This document shows positions 12,413-25,009 of a stretch of DNA of 64,000 bases, in pieces. Under the pieces are notes generated by a model. It made no database searches and was not told the origin of the DNA. It saw nothing but the letters and a program-made list of their open reading frames with translations. A program made the position numbers and the translations under genes. Position 1 is the first letter of the stretch. Every line of letters starts with the position of its first letter. Origin of the DNA: Schoenoplectus triqueter (Eukaryota; Streptophyta; Magnoliopsida; Poales; Cyperaceae); NCBI GenBank assembly GCA_964058805.1, contig CAXKVV010000013.1, positions 434,001 to 498,000 of the forward strand, in the 5' to 3' direction.

Positions 12413-14300
12413 TTACAACAAGTCAAATATTTTCCATAATAAATTCAACCACCATTTTTTTACCTCATCAATTAAATCTTTTCGATATGGGGCTGGATCC
12501 AGTTCCATGCGCTGTTCAAAAAATACAAAATCATTAGTAATTTGAATCATATATAATATAATTAAAAGTGCGCATTATAAGTTTTAAAAGCCTCAAGCAA
12601 AACATTCGACTCGTTGTGAATTGTGATTATGTCATGAATTAATCTCATAACATAATAACCGCATTCTTTGCCGCCAGGTTGCGTTGTACTCTAAAAAAAT
12701 ATAAAAGTACCAAGCAAATAATAAATAAATTTATACAAAAACCTCAGAGATTTTGATATTTTTTTAATTTCAATTAGATGTAGATCTGGTACCGTGAGTC
12801 TGACATAAGCAAGTCATTTTTTTTCTTATTTTGCATCATCCAATAATGGCTAAATGCTCTACAATAAATTTAAATTATCATATTAGTATAAGTTTCATTA
12901 ATTTTCATATTGTTGATAAAAAATAAATAACTTACGTATTTAGCACATTTTGAATCCGCAACCCACTTACGTCATGATTCATGAGATTTTGGATATAAAC
13001 ATAGTTTTCAGAGATATTGACAACCAGAAGGATCCACTCCTACAAATTAATAGATACATCTAGGTATAATCCACGACGTCTTCAACACACAAGTGAATTG
13101 TCCCTTGATACCCGAACACCTCTGCTGGGAAGTCTATCTCAATAGGTTCGTTCTCGAGTTGGTTCATTAACATCTGATACAAATAATTTCAATTTGAGTC
13201 CAGATTATTCGCCCCGACATCGCCAAGAAGTTGTGGTCGATTAATAGACGACGATGCACTTGACTCTTTTGCCTTGGCTTTCTTTTTTGGAAGGATCTTT
13301 TTCGTCGTGAAATCTTGCATTAAAAGTATAAGTAAAATAAAAAGATATAAAAATATTAATTTAGCAAATAATTGAATACCTCTCTATTGAGTTGCACTAG
13401 ACACGCGAGCTACTTGAGGGGAGTCCCAATCAAGTCAACTAGACATCGACTACCATCTGTTTCATAGGGAATATTGTAATCACGACAACCATCCTTCACG
13501 AAATCAATTGAAACCCTATGGTGATCAGACGGCAAAAGTGCACCTTGAATCATGCCATCCCCCCCTTGGAAGAACTCTCCCCTCCGCCACAAGAACGAAC
13601 CCATTGAGCGTGTTTAAGAATAATTAACATGGAATAGGGACCTGAAATATAAATTAGTCACTAAATTTACATAAATTTTAGTAAGACCTAATTAACTAAA
13701 AATATTAATTTTTTTGAAAGAGATAAGTATATGAATAATCTGAATGTCTTCATGTACTGAAAAGTTGCTTGTCTGAGTCAGAGACTCAAAATCTTGCGCA
13801 GCAGGCAGTATTGGGACGTTTGCAGCATTGAATATTGTCTCGAACCTTACAGCGAATTGGGCCTCTAACCTTGCCGAAATGTTGGCTGTGACCTTTTTGG
13901 TGATATTTTCCTGGACCCTTTTGGTGATCTCCTCCTCCTTCCTAGCTAGTTCCTCGTGAAACTTGAAATAATTTTTTTATATTAGTATATATATATATAT
14001 ATTAAATTAAAATAAATTATTACAAAAAAATCTTCGACTGTGTGATGCAATCAAAATGAAAAATCCTCTTTCTTAGATTTTTGCCGAATATAACTAATGG
14101 AGTTGTGAAACCGGAGTATCCTCTCAGCCTACCCGAATGATCGGACGTCCCAATCGAAGCACTTAGAACATCATTGAAGCGCTCCGACAAGGAAAAATAA
14201 TTATCTGATTACCCCTTTGACTCATATTTTCAATGGCGCAATCCATAAATTCCTCAACACCTCTCAAATATTCAATAGTATCCCACCTAATTTCATACAT
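12413..14300 (-). pseudogene. CACTA-borne C48/Ulp1-like protease gene remnant
   Basis: Read on the minus strand, recognisable pieces occur in order. A transposase-associated fragment lies at about 14220-14300 (RWDTIEYLRGVEEFMDCAIE). A charged coiled-coil lies at about 13750-13985 (EELARKEEEITKRVQENITK). A linker lies at 13410-13604 (HHRVSIDFVKDG, GSRCLVDLIGTPLK). A pre-protease segment lies at about 13060-13200 (GTIHLCVEDVVDY). The protease core lies at about 12960-13040 (WILLVVNISENYVYIQNLMN) and 12600-12690 (QPGGKECGYYVMRLIHDI), and the C-terminus stops at 12413-12415. The ECGYYV Cys and the upstream Gln fit the cysteine-protease active site of the C48 family. The catalytic His is not clearly preserved (WILLVV follows a G-S/W stretch), and stops interrupt the gene. 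It is probably nonfunctional. Confidence 0.72.
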
Positions 14301-14515
14301 CTATTGACTTCGATCCAGCTAAAGAACAATAACATAAGGTTTAGTTAGAGTTAGGGTACAAGGATTAAGATTTAGTGTTTCAGTTCTTTCAGAAATCCGA
14401 TAATAAAACAAGTAAAATATCAACAAATAAAATAATTAAATTAAGTCACACATATAAAAAAACATAGTCTCACAAACAATAAACATAAAATAGATAAATA
14501 ACACATGTCTCCCGC

Positions 14516-16270
14516 TGTTGGAATTTAGTTTGAACAAGCAAGTACACGAACATGCGGAATTTTAAATTTTTCGGTGCACAATTCAAACAAAGATCTTGCA
14601 TGTGATAAAACTGAACCAAAATCATAGATCTAGACTAAACTATTGTACCTTTGATGCGTGAGTCTTCGGGGAGGCTCGGGGTAGTCTCCTTCTCGCTCGA
14701 TTTGCACCGGTACCCGCAAAGACACCAAGCGTAGGCGCCCTCCAAGGTATCCACCGAGGCAGCCCACTATCCGATCTCCTTCGCACTTGCTAGGATGCTA
14801 GGGAGACTCTCCTTGATCTCCTCCACACCACTGTGATTAAACTCCTTTAATCTATGTGAAAAATCTGGTGGAAGATGGGTCTCAACACATGAGATACGCG
14901 ACAGAAATTCAGCAGAGCTTCCGCGCGCGTAAGTGAAAGATCGATGGGTTTCTTGGCTGCCTAGGCCTCCTTTTATAGAGCCCCAAGGTAGAAGACTCCT
15001 CTACCATGTCCCTAGGTAGTCTCCCCACGTTCTAGAGTGGAGAACAGCCCAAAACAGCAAAAAAACTGCCGAAAAACTGCTGAAAAACTGCTGAAAACGT
15101 GGCAAAACAGCTCCCAACTTCAGTCTTGCCTTCTACCCATATTTTGGCATAACCACCCACTACTTTAGGTCATGTGCAGCCATTAGAAGGGCCCTAGTTG
15201 GGCTTCATGTGTCCAGAATAGTGAGGTGTCTTGCACTATGGGTATTTGGGCCGAATGAAAGTCGAATGGGGCTGAACCGGGCTGTCTTTGCATCGTTTTC
15301 ATAATTTCAGCCTATTTATCAAACTATTTGATAAATATAATTACTTAGTCATTTTCTATGACTATATATATCTCATGTTTAAGACTCAATTTAATATGTC
15401 CAACATATTAAATGATCAAGGAACGAATAGAGGCACAATCCTTTCACGGTGTGACCCTTTGGGACCTAAATTATTTAGCAATGAGATTAAACCCCTTAAT
15501 CTCATAGATTGTGAGCGGCACCCAGCAATATGCATCACAACCCCTAAATAATTTAGATATGAGTGCGGTACTTATATTCCGGTCCTAGGCAATGACAATT
15601 GCCTCATGCTTATTCTATGTCCTATGATATCCCGAATGTTGCAAGGCAAGATCATGTCATCCATTACAATGCATTCGTATACTATGTGCACCTAGTTGGA
15701 TATCATCACTCCCGTCGACAAACGAGAGAGACATCGGTCTTCTTGACTCATGCATCCCCTTCATACGAAAGACGTACACCGAGATAAAGCCCTTATGGCT
15801 GCCAGATACGGACAACGTTAGACGATATCCACAAATGCAAATCAGACGTATAAGAAGATCATTTGTCTCAACCTAAGAATTAGCATCCAAATGAAATACT
15901 AATGACATCAAACACAATCTTTATAGTATTTCAACATAGGTCATGTCCAATAACATGTCCAACATGCTATTTGTGTAATTAAGCCGATAACTCCTTATCG
16001 AGTGATCTGTGAAACACGATCAACACTTAGCTTACATACTAATCCATTTGTGTTAATTATTATTCCTAGATAATTAACGGATTAGGGACTTTTAGAGTTT
16101 TTCATTATAATCTTTATATATATATATATATGTTTCACATTTGAAGTCCAACTCAAAATATAAATAATGAATACTCAAGGAACAAATGAAATATCAAATA
16201 TATCATCCTTTTACATGAAACTAAATACAATCATCCAATGATTGGCTACTAGATCACTACAACACTAACA
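14516..16270 (-). mobile_element. Solo LTR, 1755 bp, inserted in the CACTA element
   Basis: Begins TGTTGGAATTTAG and ends ACACTAACA. Identical 5-bp TSDs CCCGC flank it (14511-14515 and 16271-16275). No coding or primer-binding region is present. The complement of cctccttttatagagcc (near 14970) gives a TATA box, ggctctataaaagg, so the LTR is oriented on the minus strand. CACTA sequence continues on either side. It arose presumably by LTR-LTR recombination. The LTR superfamily is not determined. Short plus-strand frames at 15288-15551 and 15599-15787 fall inside it and look like chance. Confidence 0.85.
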
Positions 16271-17289
16271 CCCGCATCACACATAATATAGTCTCACAAA
16301 TAATACAAGTCTAAAAAATAAAAAATAACAAACAAATAAAATATTTAATAAAATATCCATCAGATACGACGATTGGCAATCTCCTCCAGCTCCTTTATCT
16401 TTATCGTCGAAACTACAACACAAAAAAAATGATATTTTACGTCTTTAGTGTCGGATTGCTTAAAAATCTTTTTTCTTGATTTAAAATTTACAAATTAGGG
16501 TTTAAGGTTTAGAGTTTAGGGTTTTGGGTTAATTTGGGCCGGCCAACCATCGTAACCCATTTTTTGAATATTTTGTCTCATTAGCGAAGATATGCTAGTC
16601 AATTTGGTGTTTGAGAAAAATATGACAGTGTTTTTTCTTAGCTCCTCGAGTACGCCAACGCACATTTACATGCACGTACATACTCGTAAGAATAAAAAGA
16701 GAAATACTATACTGGATTATTCTCAAACATCATATTGTAACTAGTGTACCTTCGCTAATCCTAAATGAGATAAAGTATTCAAAGAGCAGTCTCGTCGGGG
16801 ACTATTCGAGATTAATTCCTATTAAATTAATCTCGAACGCGTACCTACCTAAATTATTTTAAAATTTTGATAAATTGGTCATATATGACAATACTATCAA
16901 TTAATTATATATATATTATATATGTATAATTAATTAATTAATTATACAAATAATGCTAGCAACTAATAACTAACTTATCATGTACATGCATGTGCTGGTT
17001 GGAGATATACATGATCTAACAACTAATTAAAAGCTAATTTAGAGATGAAAATTAAAAATACCTAAGAGAAGGCAGTTGGTCGCTGGTTGAAGAAAAAAGA
17101 TGGTTGTTGTTAGCTTGCTGGCTGCTGAACAATTAATAATCTAATTAGAATTGACTAATTTAACAAATATACCAATTAAAACCTAATTTAGAGATAAAAA
17201 ATATACCTCAAATCAGAAGCTGGTTGAAGAAGAGAGAAATGAATCAACTGGCGACGTAGCCAGAGAGAAAAACTTGGGATATATTTTAG

Positions 17290-17665
17290 CATGAAAATTT
17301 ACTAACGGTTATTTATCAAAAATCATTAGCAAAAAAATATATTTGCTAACGATTTTTAATAAATAACCGTTAGTAAAAGTGGGGTTTGCTAACGGTTTTT
17401 ATTAAACAACCGTTAGTAAAAGTGTGGCGTTGGGGTTTGCCAACAGTTTTTAATAAATAACTGTTAATAAATATTTTGCGTTGGAATTTGCTAACGGTTA
17501 CTTATTAAAAACTGTTAGCAAAGATTTCCGACACTTTTCTGACATGTTTTTCTAACGTTTTCTTATTCAAAATCGTTAATGTTACTAACGATTTCTAAAA
17601 TACCACCGCTCAATGTTACTAACGATTTTCACTAAAAACCGTTAGTAAATTGATGTTAGTAAAGT
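17290..17665. repeat. Right subterminal repeats of the CACTA element
   Basis: Alternating tttgctaacggttt and aaccgttagtaaaag motifs mirror the left array. Confidence 0.88.
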
Positions 17666-17682
17666 TCAGTTCTGTTATAGTG

Positions 17683-19233
17683 GTTTTACTTTTCATTGCA
17701 GGGTTTTTTCAACAGAACTTCCATTCATTGTTTGTAACATAAATTGGTAGTCTTATTGTCTTATATAACGTTATGATGCATAAAACTTAAATCAAGCACT
17801 TTTAATTAACATAAAGAATATTTCTAAATGACAGCACAAAATTATGAGAAAAGTACTTTGCTCTGACGGAGATGTACCGTTTCTAAAAGACTGATTCCCA
17901 CAAACAACCGTTGCTGAAAATCTATCTACTATATGGGCTCGGATGTGTTTTCGTCTCTTGTACTTTTCTCTTTTTCTGGTAACGGTTCACGAAAGCCGGA
18001 ATATAATTCTTTCGTTATTAACATAAAAAAATATTATTTATCAAACAATCTTTTCGTGTAAATCCATAAGTCAACAAAACGCGTCGCTATAGTACTGATA
18101 CCATGCTACAGAAAAAGGACGATTCCAGTCCAGACTCCATACCACTAGCTAACATTCAAGGGCCATGAGATGGTAAGATAGGTGATATATATATTTGGAA
18201 ATATTTGTAGAAAAGTTAAAAATAACAGCTACAGCCTACAGGTGATGTACAGCTACTTACAGCCAAGTGTAGCAGAACGGCATATGAAGCGAAATAGTGT
18301 GTACTATACAATTATATATGTAATAAAAATGCACAAAAATATTATTGCACTCCGTTTTCTGCATCTCCTATATACATAAAAAAATGTGATATATGTATTT
18401 GGATACAAGTACTACGCGTACAAATTGTATATATGATATATGTATTTGGAAATTTAAATCACAAGCATTTATATGAAGTATAAAAACAATTATGAGTGAG
18501 ATAGTCCGGATTGGTTGTTGCTATGAATTTTTATATTCGTTTTTAAATTTAAATAATAGACCCGAACCATTCAACACAATATTTAATTATTTACATAAAA
18601 AATGTTTATAGATCAAATTATACATTTTCTAAATTTTTTAACTATTTTTAATGATTTTGAAAGATTGTTCTAAAATAATAGAAAATACTAATATTTGTAT
18701 GTTAAAAAGGACCATATTTAAAAATTCATTGAAAATATATAGTAAAAAGAAAGCGTAAGAATTTGTATTTTATAAGATTATTGTAGATACTTAAACTGAT
18801 ATTTTGAACATCTAAAATTAAAAAATTAAAATCATTAATATTTGGAATTGAAATAGAAATGAAAGGACGCCAGGTCCTTATACCTTCCGGGCTCCAGTGC
18901 ATATGAAGCGAGGACGAAGGGGACTGCGTCAAGTGACAAGTGCAAGCTGATCCATGGACAGCTCAGATCAGATCCTTGCTTACTCCTCAGACCCATTATT
19001 TTGGTGGGTTTAACTTTAAGATCCATCTACAGCGAAATATAGTTGGAATGCACGCGCACCGATCATGCTACAGTGGTTCCAATTTGTAATAAGTTTTATT
19101 TTTATTTTATATAAAGGAATGTTTTTTTTAATTACGAGATTCGTCATTCCAAGACTGGATATTGTATAATTATTTCCCCTCCCAATTGTCGGCGTTCTCG
19201 CTAAATCAAATTTTAATAATTTATTTTAAGAAA
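17683..19233. other. Intergenic, AT-rich
   Basis: No convincing gene. The stretch at about 18490-18720 resembles the foldback family best seen at 52895-53235 (shared atagatcaaatt...ttttaactattttt core). The short minus-strand frames near 18726-19026 are unrecognised. Confidence 0.5.
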
Positions 19234-19373
19234 GGGAGGGATAGTTGAAAATGGGTTATTTTGATAATAAAATTTTAAATAAGTATAAAAAATTACAATT
19301 TTTTTAAATATGTAATTTTACTTATAAATTGATAGTATTTTAAATTTTATGCAATTTCATTGTTGTTTGATAC

Positions 19374-20391
19374 TGTTACACTAAACATCATTTTTGCTTT
19401 GTCGATTTGCAAAACAATCTTGAATTTTATAATTTGCCTTGTTTGAGTTTTGTGCAACGATTGAAATACAAAATGGATTAGTACACAAGAACCAAGACTG
19501 ATGATGGGATGCAAGAGCTTAATCAAGATTACATTAGATTTAGGTTTAATTAAACTCAAACTTGATTGAATTGGTTAAGTTAAATTGAGCTTAAATTGCA
19601 AGAAAACAAGAAAAGTAGACCAAATAGTTATAACGATTCATGAAGAGTTACAACGATTCATATTGTTTAGCCAAAAATTTAGAAGTTCTTTTTATCTGTA
19701 AAATTCCAGAGCATAACGTTGTGTAACGATTCATGAAAAGTTATAACGGTTCATCAAGAGTTATAACGATTCAAGAAGAGTTATAACGGTTCATTGATGA
19801 TCTGATCCATCTAGCTAAATCATTTACTCCAGAAATCTTACTAGCCATATACAAAGTGAGAGAGATAATTCAAAAGATTGAAACACTCAATTAGTCAAAT
19901 TCTTGTTCAAGCTCAATCTAACTTTTCTCTATTCTCCCAACTTGATCATTCGTGATTTTATTGTCAACATTTTCTTGAGCTGTAGTGCTCACCCTTTTTG
20001 AGTTGTAGTGCTCATCATTTTGAGTGTGTTGTCACTCTAGTTACCGATAGGCTTGACAGCCCATTTTTGTGTAAGGGACCAAGTTCTACAAGTATAAAAC
20101 TATTTTTAGTGTATCGGCTCAACCTCAATTGTTGGAGGTTGAGAGTCCCAGAAACGTAGGCATTTTTAAACCGAACTCTGTTACATCTTGTGTTCTTGTT
20201 TGTTATTTTCTTTTCTATTATCACATTTCTTTGATAGTTATATTTTTGTGAGAATTGAATCGTATTAAATTATATTCTGCTGTCATTACACTTGAACACT
20301 AAACTCCAAATTAGTATATATATTTCTACCTTAGGTTCTTTACATTCTTGCATTATTTTGACCTTTTAATACCACAATTCTAGGGCTATCA
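19374..20391 (+). mobile_element. Solo LTR, 1018 bp, nested in a MITE
   Basis: Starts TGTTACACTAAAC and ends GGGCTATCA, flanked by identical 5-bp TSDs GATAC (19369-19373 and 20392-20396). It has a likely TATA region (caagtataaaacta, near 20090), followed by a leader with the gtaggcatttttaaaccgaac string (about 20155) common in plant LTRs. The start TGTTACACTAAA...tttgtcgatttgcaaaac resembles two other LTR-like pieces in this window (near 23980 and 55148). No internal domain is present. Confidence 0.83.
19628..19797 (+). repeat. Degenerate subrepeats gttataacgattcatgaaga in the solo LTR
   Basis: About five imperfect copies of a roughly 20-bp unit (ttataacgattcatgaagag, ttacaacgattcat, ttataacggttcatcaagag and variants). 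Confidence 0.8.
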
Positions 20392-20749
20392 GATACTTCA
20401 TTAAAATTTTATATAATTTGTAACAATTTTAATTTAATATTTTTTAATGAACTATCAGACGATGATAAAATTATATAAAAATTAAAACACCATCAATCTA
20501 TAAATAAAAGAACATATCTATAATTTTTTATTTTTTATTTTTTAATATTTATTTTAAAATTTATTGACAAAATTATCAAAGTAACCTCAGGCATCCCTCC
20601 CCTTACTATGGGCAAATATTGCACATTTCTCAATGGCTCACATTTCTTTGGAAAACAAATACAGGTACGTACGGGGTAAAATTAAAATACATCGAAAAAT
20701 GATTATTTAGAACCGTGTGAATCTTCGATCAAAATTCGGGCGGATTTAT

Positions 20750-21175
20750 TCATGGGCAAGCTGAGGCAGAGCTTAATTTTTGAAATCCAATAGAATACTT
20801 ACTGTTTTCTATTTAAAATCTTCAAAAATATATAATTCATTTTATGTTTTTAAAACTTCTAGATATATTTAATAAAATTGCACATTGAAGAAAATTTAGA
20901 TATAATATTTTTAAATGCTAAGTAATAATGATAATTATAATTATAATAATAAATAATATAAATAATTACATAATAATCTATAAACGATCATATAAAAAAG
21001 TTAAATCATTTTAAGAATTATGTTTCATATTAAATATATTATATATTATTTTAAATGAGGAGAGAGAAATTATTTTAGTATTAAAATTTAAGAATTTTGA
21101 CTTCACAAGGAGTTTCTTTTTTTTCACAGTGCCCAGGCTTATGTACCAGTATAGATCCGCCTCTGCAAAGTCCAG
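20750..21175. repeat. Possible decayed hAT-like element
   Basis: The right end reads tagatccgcctctg, the complement of a CAGAGGCGGATC terminus. The left side has gctgaggcagagctt in the opposite sense. No TSD is recognisable, so the call is tentative. Confidence 0.4.
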
Positions 21176-21412
21176 CGCCTCAATTAGGACCATGTGATTA
21201 AATCGATGCGTGATGTCATTCAATAATCAGATATTACTAAATGGTATAATTAACTCACTGAGGTCTTACTAATTTATAATAAAAACATAGAAAATGAAAT
21301 CGTATAACTCGTTATAGAACATTCATTTTTACCAATATTTTATTAATGCCAAGGAACAATTGAACAAGTTTTTTTTAATTTAGAGGTAGCAAAACTTAAT
21401 CCAGTATGATTA

Positions 21413-21870
21413 AGAGTGTCAATTATTGATCCGATCCGATCCGAATCTAACCCGATTTGACATGATCCAAAAATAAATGGATCATGTACGAGCCTAATTC
21501 AAATATGATTTAATCCAAAATGATCCGAGAATAAATGAGTCAGATATGGATCCAAATATTTTGACCCATCATAGATCGGGTTGGGTATGAATCGACTTGA
21601 CTTGTTTAATTATATTTTTTGAATTTATTTTATAATTTAACGTCAATTAAAACATATATCACTAACATTGTTGAGATTAATTATATATAAATTAATATTA
21701 TATTACTTTAAAGTATATAAAAAATATTAATGAATATTTAATTATTTTATTAGAATGAGTCAGATCATAACAAAAATATATTTATCCGATTTAAATGGCT
21801 CAAGTCAAATTAACAAATAATAATTATCTAATTCAAATTCGACATAATCTGATCCATTAATACTACATGT
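21413..21870. repeat. GATCCGA-rich dispersed repeat, copy 1
   Basis: Begins agtgtcaattattgatccgatccgatccg and ends with gatccattaatactaca. It is rich in gatccga / gggttggg motifs. Similar sequence recurs at 25010-25290 and 34920-35285. Probably an old nonautonomous DNA transposon; the class is not established. Confidence 0.55.
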
Positions 21871-21984
21871 TTATAAAATTTTCCATTTTACAAACTAAAC
21901 GAAAAGAAATATGAAAAAGACTGATTATGGAAAGGCGATTTTTCAAACTTATTGGTTTATTGCCACCAAAACTCTTGCTAGGGT

Positions 21985-22479
21985 CAGGCACGGATCCAAT
22001 AGAGACCAGAAGGTAGTTGTCCCTTCCCCTCCTTTATATTTTGAAAAATAGTGCTTTTAGATAATATTTTTGGTAATCTGTGTTCTTACTCTGGATTTTG
22101 AAAAATAGTGCTTTTAGATAATGTTTTCAGTAATCTGCACCCCCTAGAATTTTTTTTTACCCCCTTCTGGATTGTCCGATTATTTTTATTGAGAAAAAAT
22201 ATTTAATATTGTGCATAATGAAATAATTATACAAAAATGTCCAAATATGAAGTTTCGTAGGGGAAAACTTTCTTCGTCAACTTAATTATCTATTATTTTG
22301 AGCTTTATTTTATTGTTATTTTTAAAATATAAAATATTATTATTTTAATAGCTTTTATTAGATAAGAATATATATTAAATTATTATTTTTTTATTTTATA
22401 CCTGATTAGTTAATGAGTTTGAATCCAATAAATTATTATAATTCGATAATTGTCCACTGATCAAAATCTTGCATCTGCG
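21985..22479. mobile_element. hAT-like nonautonomous element
   Basis: The left end is CAGGCACGGATCCAATAG. The right end has AAAATCTTGCATCTGCG, typical of the CAGTGGCGGATCC family. The flanks GCTAGGGT (21977-21984) and GCTAGGTT (22480-22487) match at 7 of 8 positions. It contains a 57-bp tandem duplication. Confidence 0.6.
22038..22137. repeat. 57-bp tandem duplication
   Basis: attttgaaaaatagtgcttttagataat...gtaatctg is repeated with a 57-bp period, the second copy being slightly shorter. Confidence 0.88.
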
Positions 22480-22487
22480 GCTAGGTT

Positions 22488-23149
22488 GCGCCTAGCCAGC
22501 TTTCTCTGATAAAGAAAAAGAAAACAGAGAAAAGAAAAATAAAAGAAAACAGATAAAAGGAAGAGAAATTTTTATGAATTACGCCGTGAGAATTAATTAA
22601 TAGTCGGTTTGTACGTGGCATAATTATGATTTAAATATATCGTTGATTTTCATAAACAGTGCCCACGTTCTCCTTTTAATAAATTAATGAAAGTGATTTT
22701 ATTCGGTGCATTGCTTCACAATTATAAGTTTTGACTGCTAGCTATATCCCGAAAATATTTTTATTATAAATTCTTAAATACAGACGGTTGAGTTTCAAAG
22801 TTTTTTAAATATGTCACAATATTATTATTCTTTATTATTAATTTTAATTAAATTTTTTATCTACTTAAATATAATAATTCATATATAATTTTCTCTTTCT
22901 TCATTTAAAATAGATAAGTCTGATATACTTTTAAAATTATCTATGTTTAATTATATTATTATTATTATGCATCTTTATTATTTAAATGGTTATGTTCAAA
23001 ATTTTCTTAATATGAAATTTTTATTTACTATATTTAAATTTTTTAAATTTCTAATTATTTTTTTTAAAATAATTTTGTGGGGATGAAATCTGACTCTAAT
23101 AAAAGTAACGTACAATAGTTTTTAAAGCTACGATACATCCCTCTGAAAG
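22488..23149. other. Intergenic, AT-rich
   Basis: No gene or bounded repeat recognised. There is a short purine-rich run (gaaaaagaaaacagagaaaag) near 22505. Confidence 0.5.
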
Positions 23150-23980
23150 AGAACGTCTGATATAATAACGCAGTTCAGCTATTGATGAGCCTACTCTCTG
23201 GGGCTCCTGAACCTCTAACACGGTAACAAGATCGAGCCGATGTACTAGATGAAGTGTAGTTTTTATAACCGTTTAATTTTGCTCTCTTACACACAAATGA
23301 TGAGAAGCAAGACCAAAAAGGAGATAGCACAAAAGCTAGAATAATAGAAGAGAAGAATCTCGTAAATGACTCTCACACAAGAGTATTGATAGATTTGAAA
23401 AAAAAAATTGGGATTAACAAAAAGATTTAGTTAGGTTCGAATAAGCTCTTGAATAATGGAGGCTCCTGTTGAAAGATCTATTTTGAGTGTTTTGAACAAT
23501 AGTCAATAAGAAGGGAGCAACTCCCATATTTATAAAGCTGAAAAATCTAATTTTAAAATTTTGCACACTAATTGTTACATAACGGCTTATAATTATTACA
23601 TAATGGTTCTGCAGCTGATTTGATAGTCAATATGGCCGTTATCTTTATCTGTATTTTCAGAACCGTTACATAACGGTTTGAAGTCAGAGAGCTCTATAAT
23701 GAAATGGACCAAATCATTGTGTGACGGTTCCAAACTGTTATGTAACATTTGGTCCATTTTTGCATTTTAGACTTTTAGTCTCAATCTCACTAATTCTAAT
23801 TCATTAAACTATTGATTTAGAACTATTTAATGATAATATAACTATGTCTTGAGTCTTCTATTTTATAATCTTTTTTCATTATACATGATTTATATTTCTA
23901 TCACAAATCTCAAACATAGAAAGTGTTAAATGTAATTTATTTTATAAATTATTAAATTTATGGAATTATTTAGTACAACA
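23150..23980 (-). mobile_element. LTR fragment, minus orientation
   Basis: The complement carries a TATA-like ctttataaatatggg (near 23545). Downstream is a leader with acatcggctcgatcttg that parallels gtatcggctcaacctc of the 19374-20391 LTR. The right end ttagtacaaca gives an LTR start TGTTGTACTAAATAATTCC on the minus strand. The left boundary and TSD are not found, so it may be truncated. It includes cgttacataacgg-type subrepeats (23570-23750). Confidence 0.5.
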
Positions 23981-25009
23981 AACTATCTATTATAGGATCA
24001 CAAACGCCTAACCAAAGAAACCCGAGAAGTTCTCAAAATTACAACTGGACCTAGAAATTACTTAAAACTACAGTGTAACCCTAAAATTCAGTGGAGATCA
24101 GATAGAGTCAGTAAAAACATCGGCAAAACAGTCAATCTCTTGTTCAGACACGGGAGGAACTAGCATATCCTTGAATTGGATCAGTGCTAAATCGCCCAGA
24201 GAAGTTGCCTCTGGCTAATTATTAATGAAAGTTATATATTAGTTAAACGAAATACTCATATTTGTTAAAAAGAATACATAATTATTAAATACAAAAGTTA
24301 AACAATCATTTAATAAATATAAATTATATATAATCTTTAAAGAAATATAAGTTCAATTTAACATATATGATAATTTTTGCGTTTAATAATTATGTATTTC
24401 GTTTAACAAATATATAAATATTATTAATAATTATATCAGTCATTTAATTTTTATGTTGTACATGATTTCAAAAATTTAAACATTTTCAACTTTTATACTC
24501 CACGTGGGTTTAAAAATTTAGACAGTTTTTTATGCTGATAATAAATTATGAATTATATTTAACAATTATATTTATTCTTTTAATAAATATAGTGTTTTGT
24601 TTAACAAAATATATCTATCATTAACAATTATGTTAGATACTCAAATTTCATATTTTATATAAATGTATTGGGCTGAAAATATTATAACGTGATATAAAAT
24701 AGAGTCCGTTGTTTTAAAATTAAATGAAAGTTAACGAGATGGAAGTCGACGCATCTAGCATCTATGGACTAAAAACTTAAATTGTTGGTTTTTCAGTTCT
24801 AGCTAGCAACAAAATTAGAAGATGGCCACTTCATCTGACCTCATATTAATTCACATGCTAGAAGTTTCAGTTTGGAAGCTATCTCAAAATTCTCCATAAA
24901 TGCAAAAGGTCATTTTGGAAGCTATATCCCAATTCTTAAAAAATGAAATAGACCGCACTTCATTATTGTGCGTAGATTCAAAGTCATGATTTTAGAGGTA
25001 GAAAAATCC
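23981..25009. other. Intergenic, AT-rich
   Basis: Several imperfect internal duplications of attaataat / tatatttaacaaat phrases. No gene recognised. Confidence 0.45.

Larger units (their letters stand above)
11958..17682. mobile_element. CACTA (En/Spm-like) DNA transposon with intact ends, decayed inside
   Basis: The left end is CACTACCGCATAAAA. The right end is ...CTGTTATAGTG, whose complement starts CACTATAACAG. The flanking trinucleotide is GTT on both sides (11955-11957 and 17683-17685), the 3-bp TSD typical of CACTA. Both ends carry arrays of inverted subterminal motifs (GCTAACGG / CCGTTAGTAAA). The interior holds remnants of a minus-strand gene with a C48/Ulp1-like protease domain and a transposase-associated fragment. 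I could not find the main TNP2-type transposase core. A 1.75-kb solo LTR (14516-16270) is nested inside, so the element is certainly nonautonomous now. Confidence 0.88.
19234..20602. mobile_element. MITE split by a solo LTR
   Basis: The left part starts GGGAGGGATAGTTGAAAATGG and the right part ends GGCATCCCTCCCC. Left and right parts align with the intact relative at 55920-56266 (shared ttataaattgatagt-ttttaaatttt and caatttt-aatttaat cores). The intervening 19374-20391 is a solo LTR. No clear TSD is left around the MITE itself. Confidence 0.65.

Noticed and set aside
15288..15787. Two plus-strand frames of 87 and 62 residues
   Set aside because: Both lie inside the minus-oriented solo LTR and resemble no protein.
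16494..16535. Telomere-like phrases (aattagggtttaagg, gtttagggttttggg)
   Set aside because: Only a few imperfect units inside the CACTA element. Not an interstitial telomere array.
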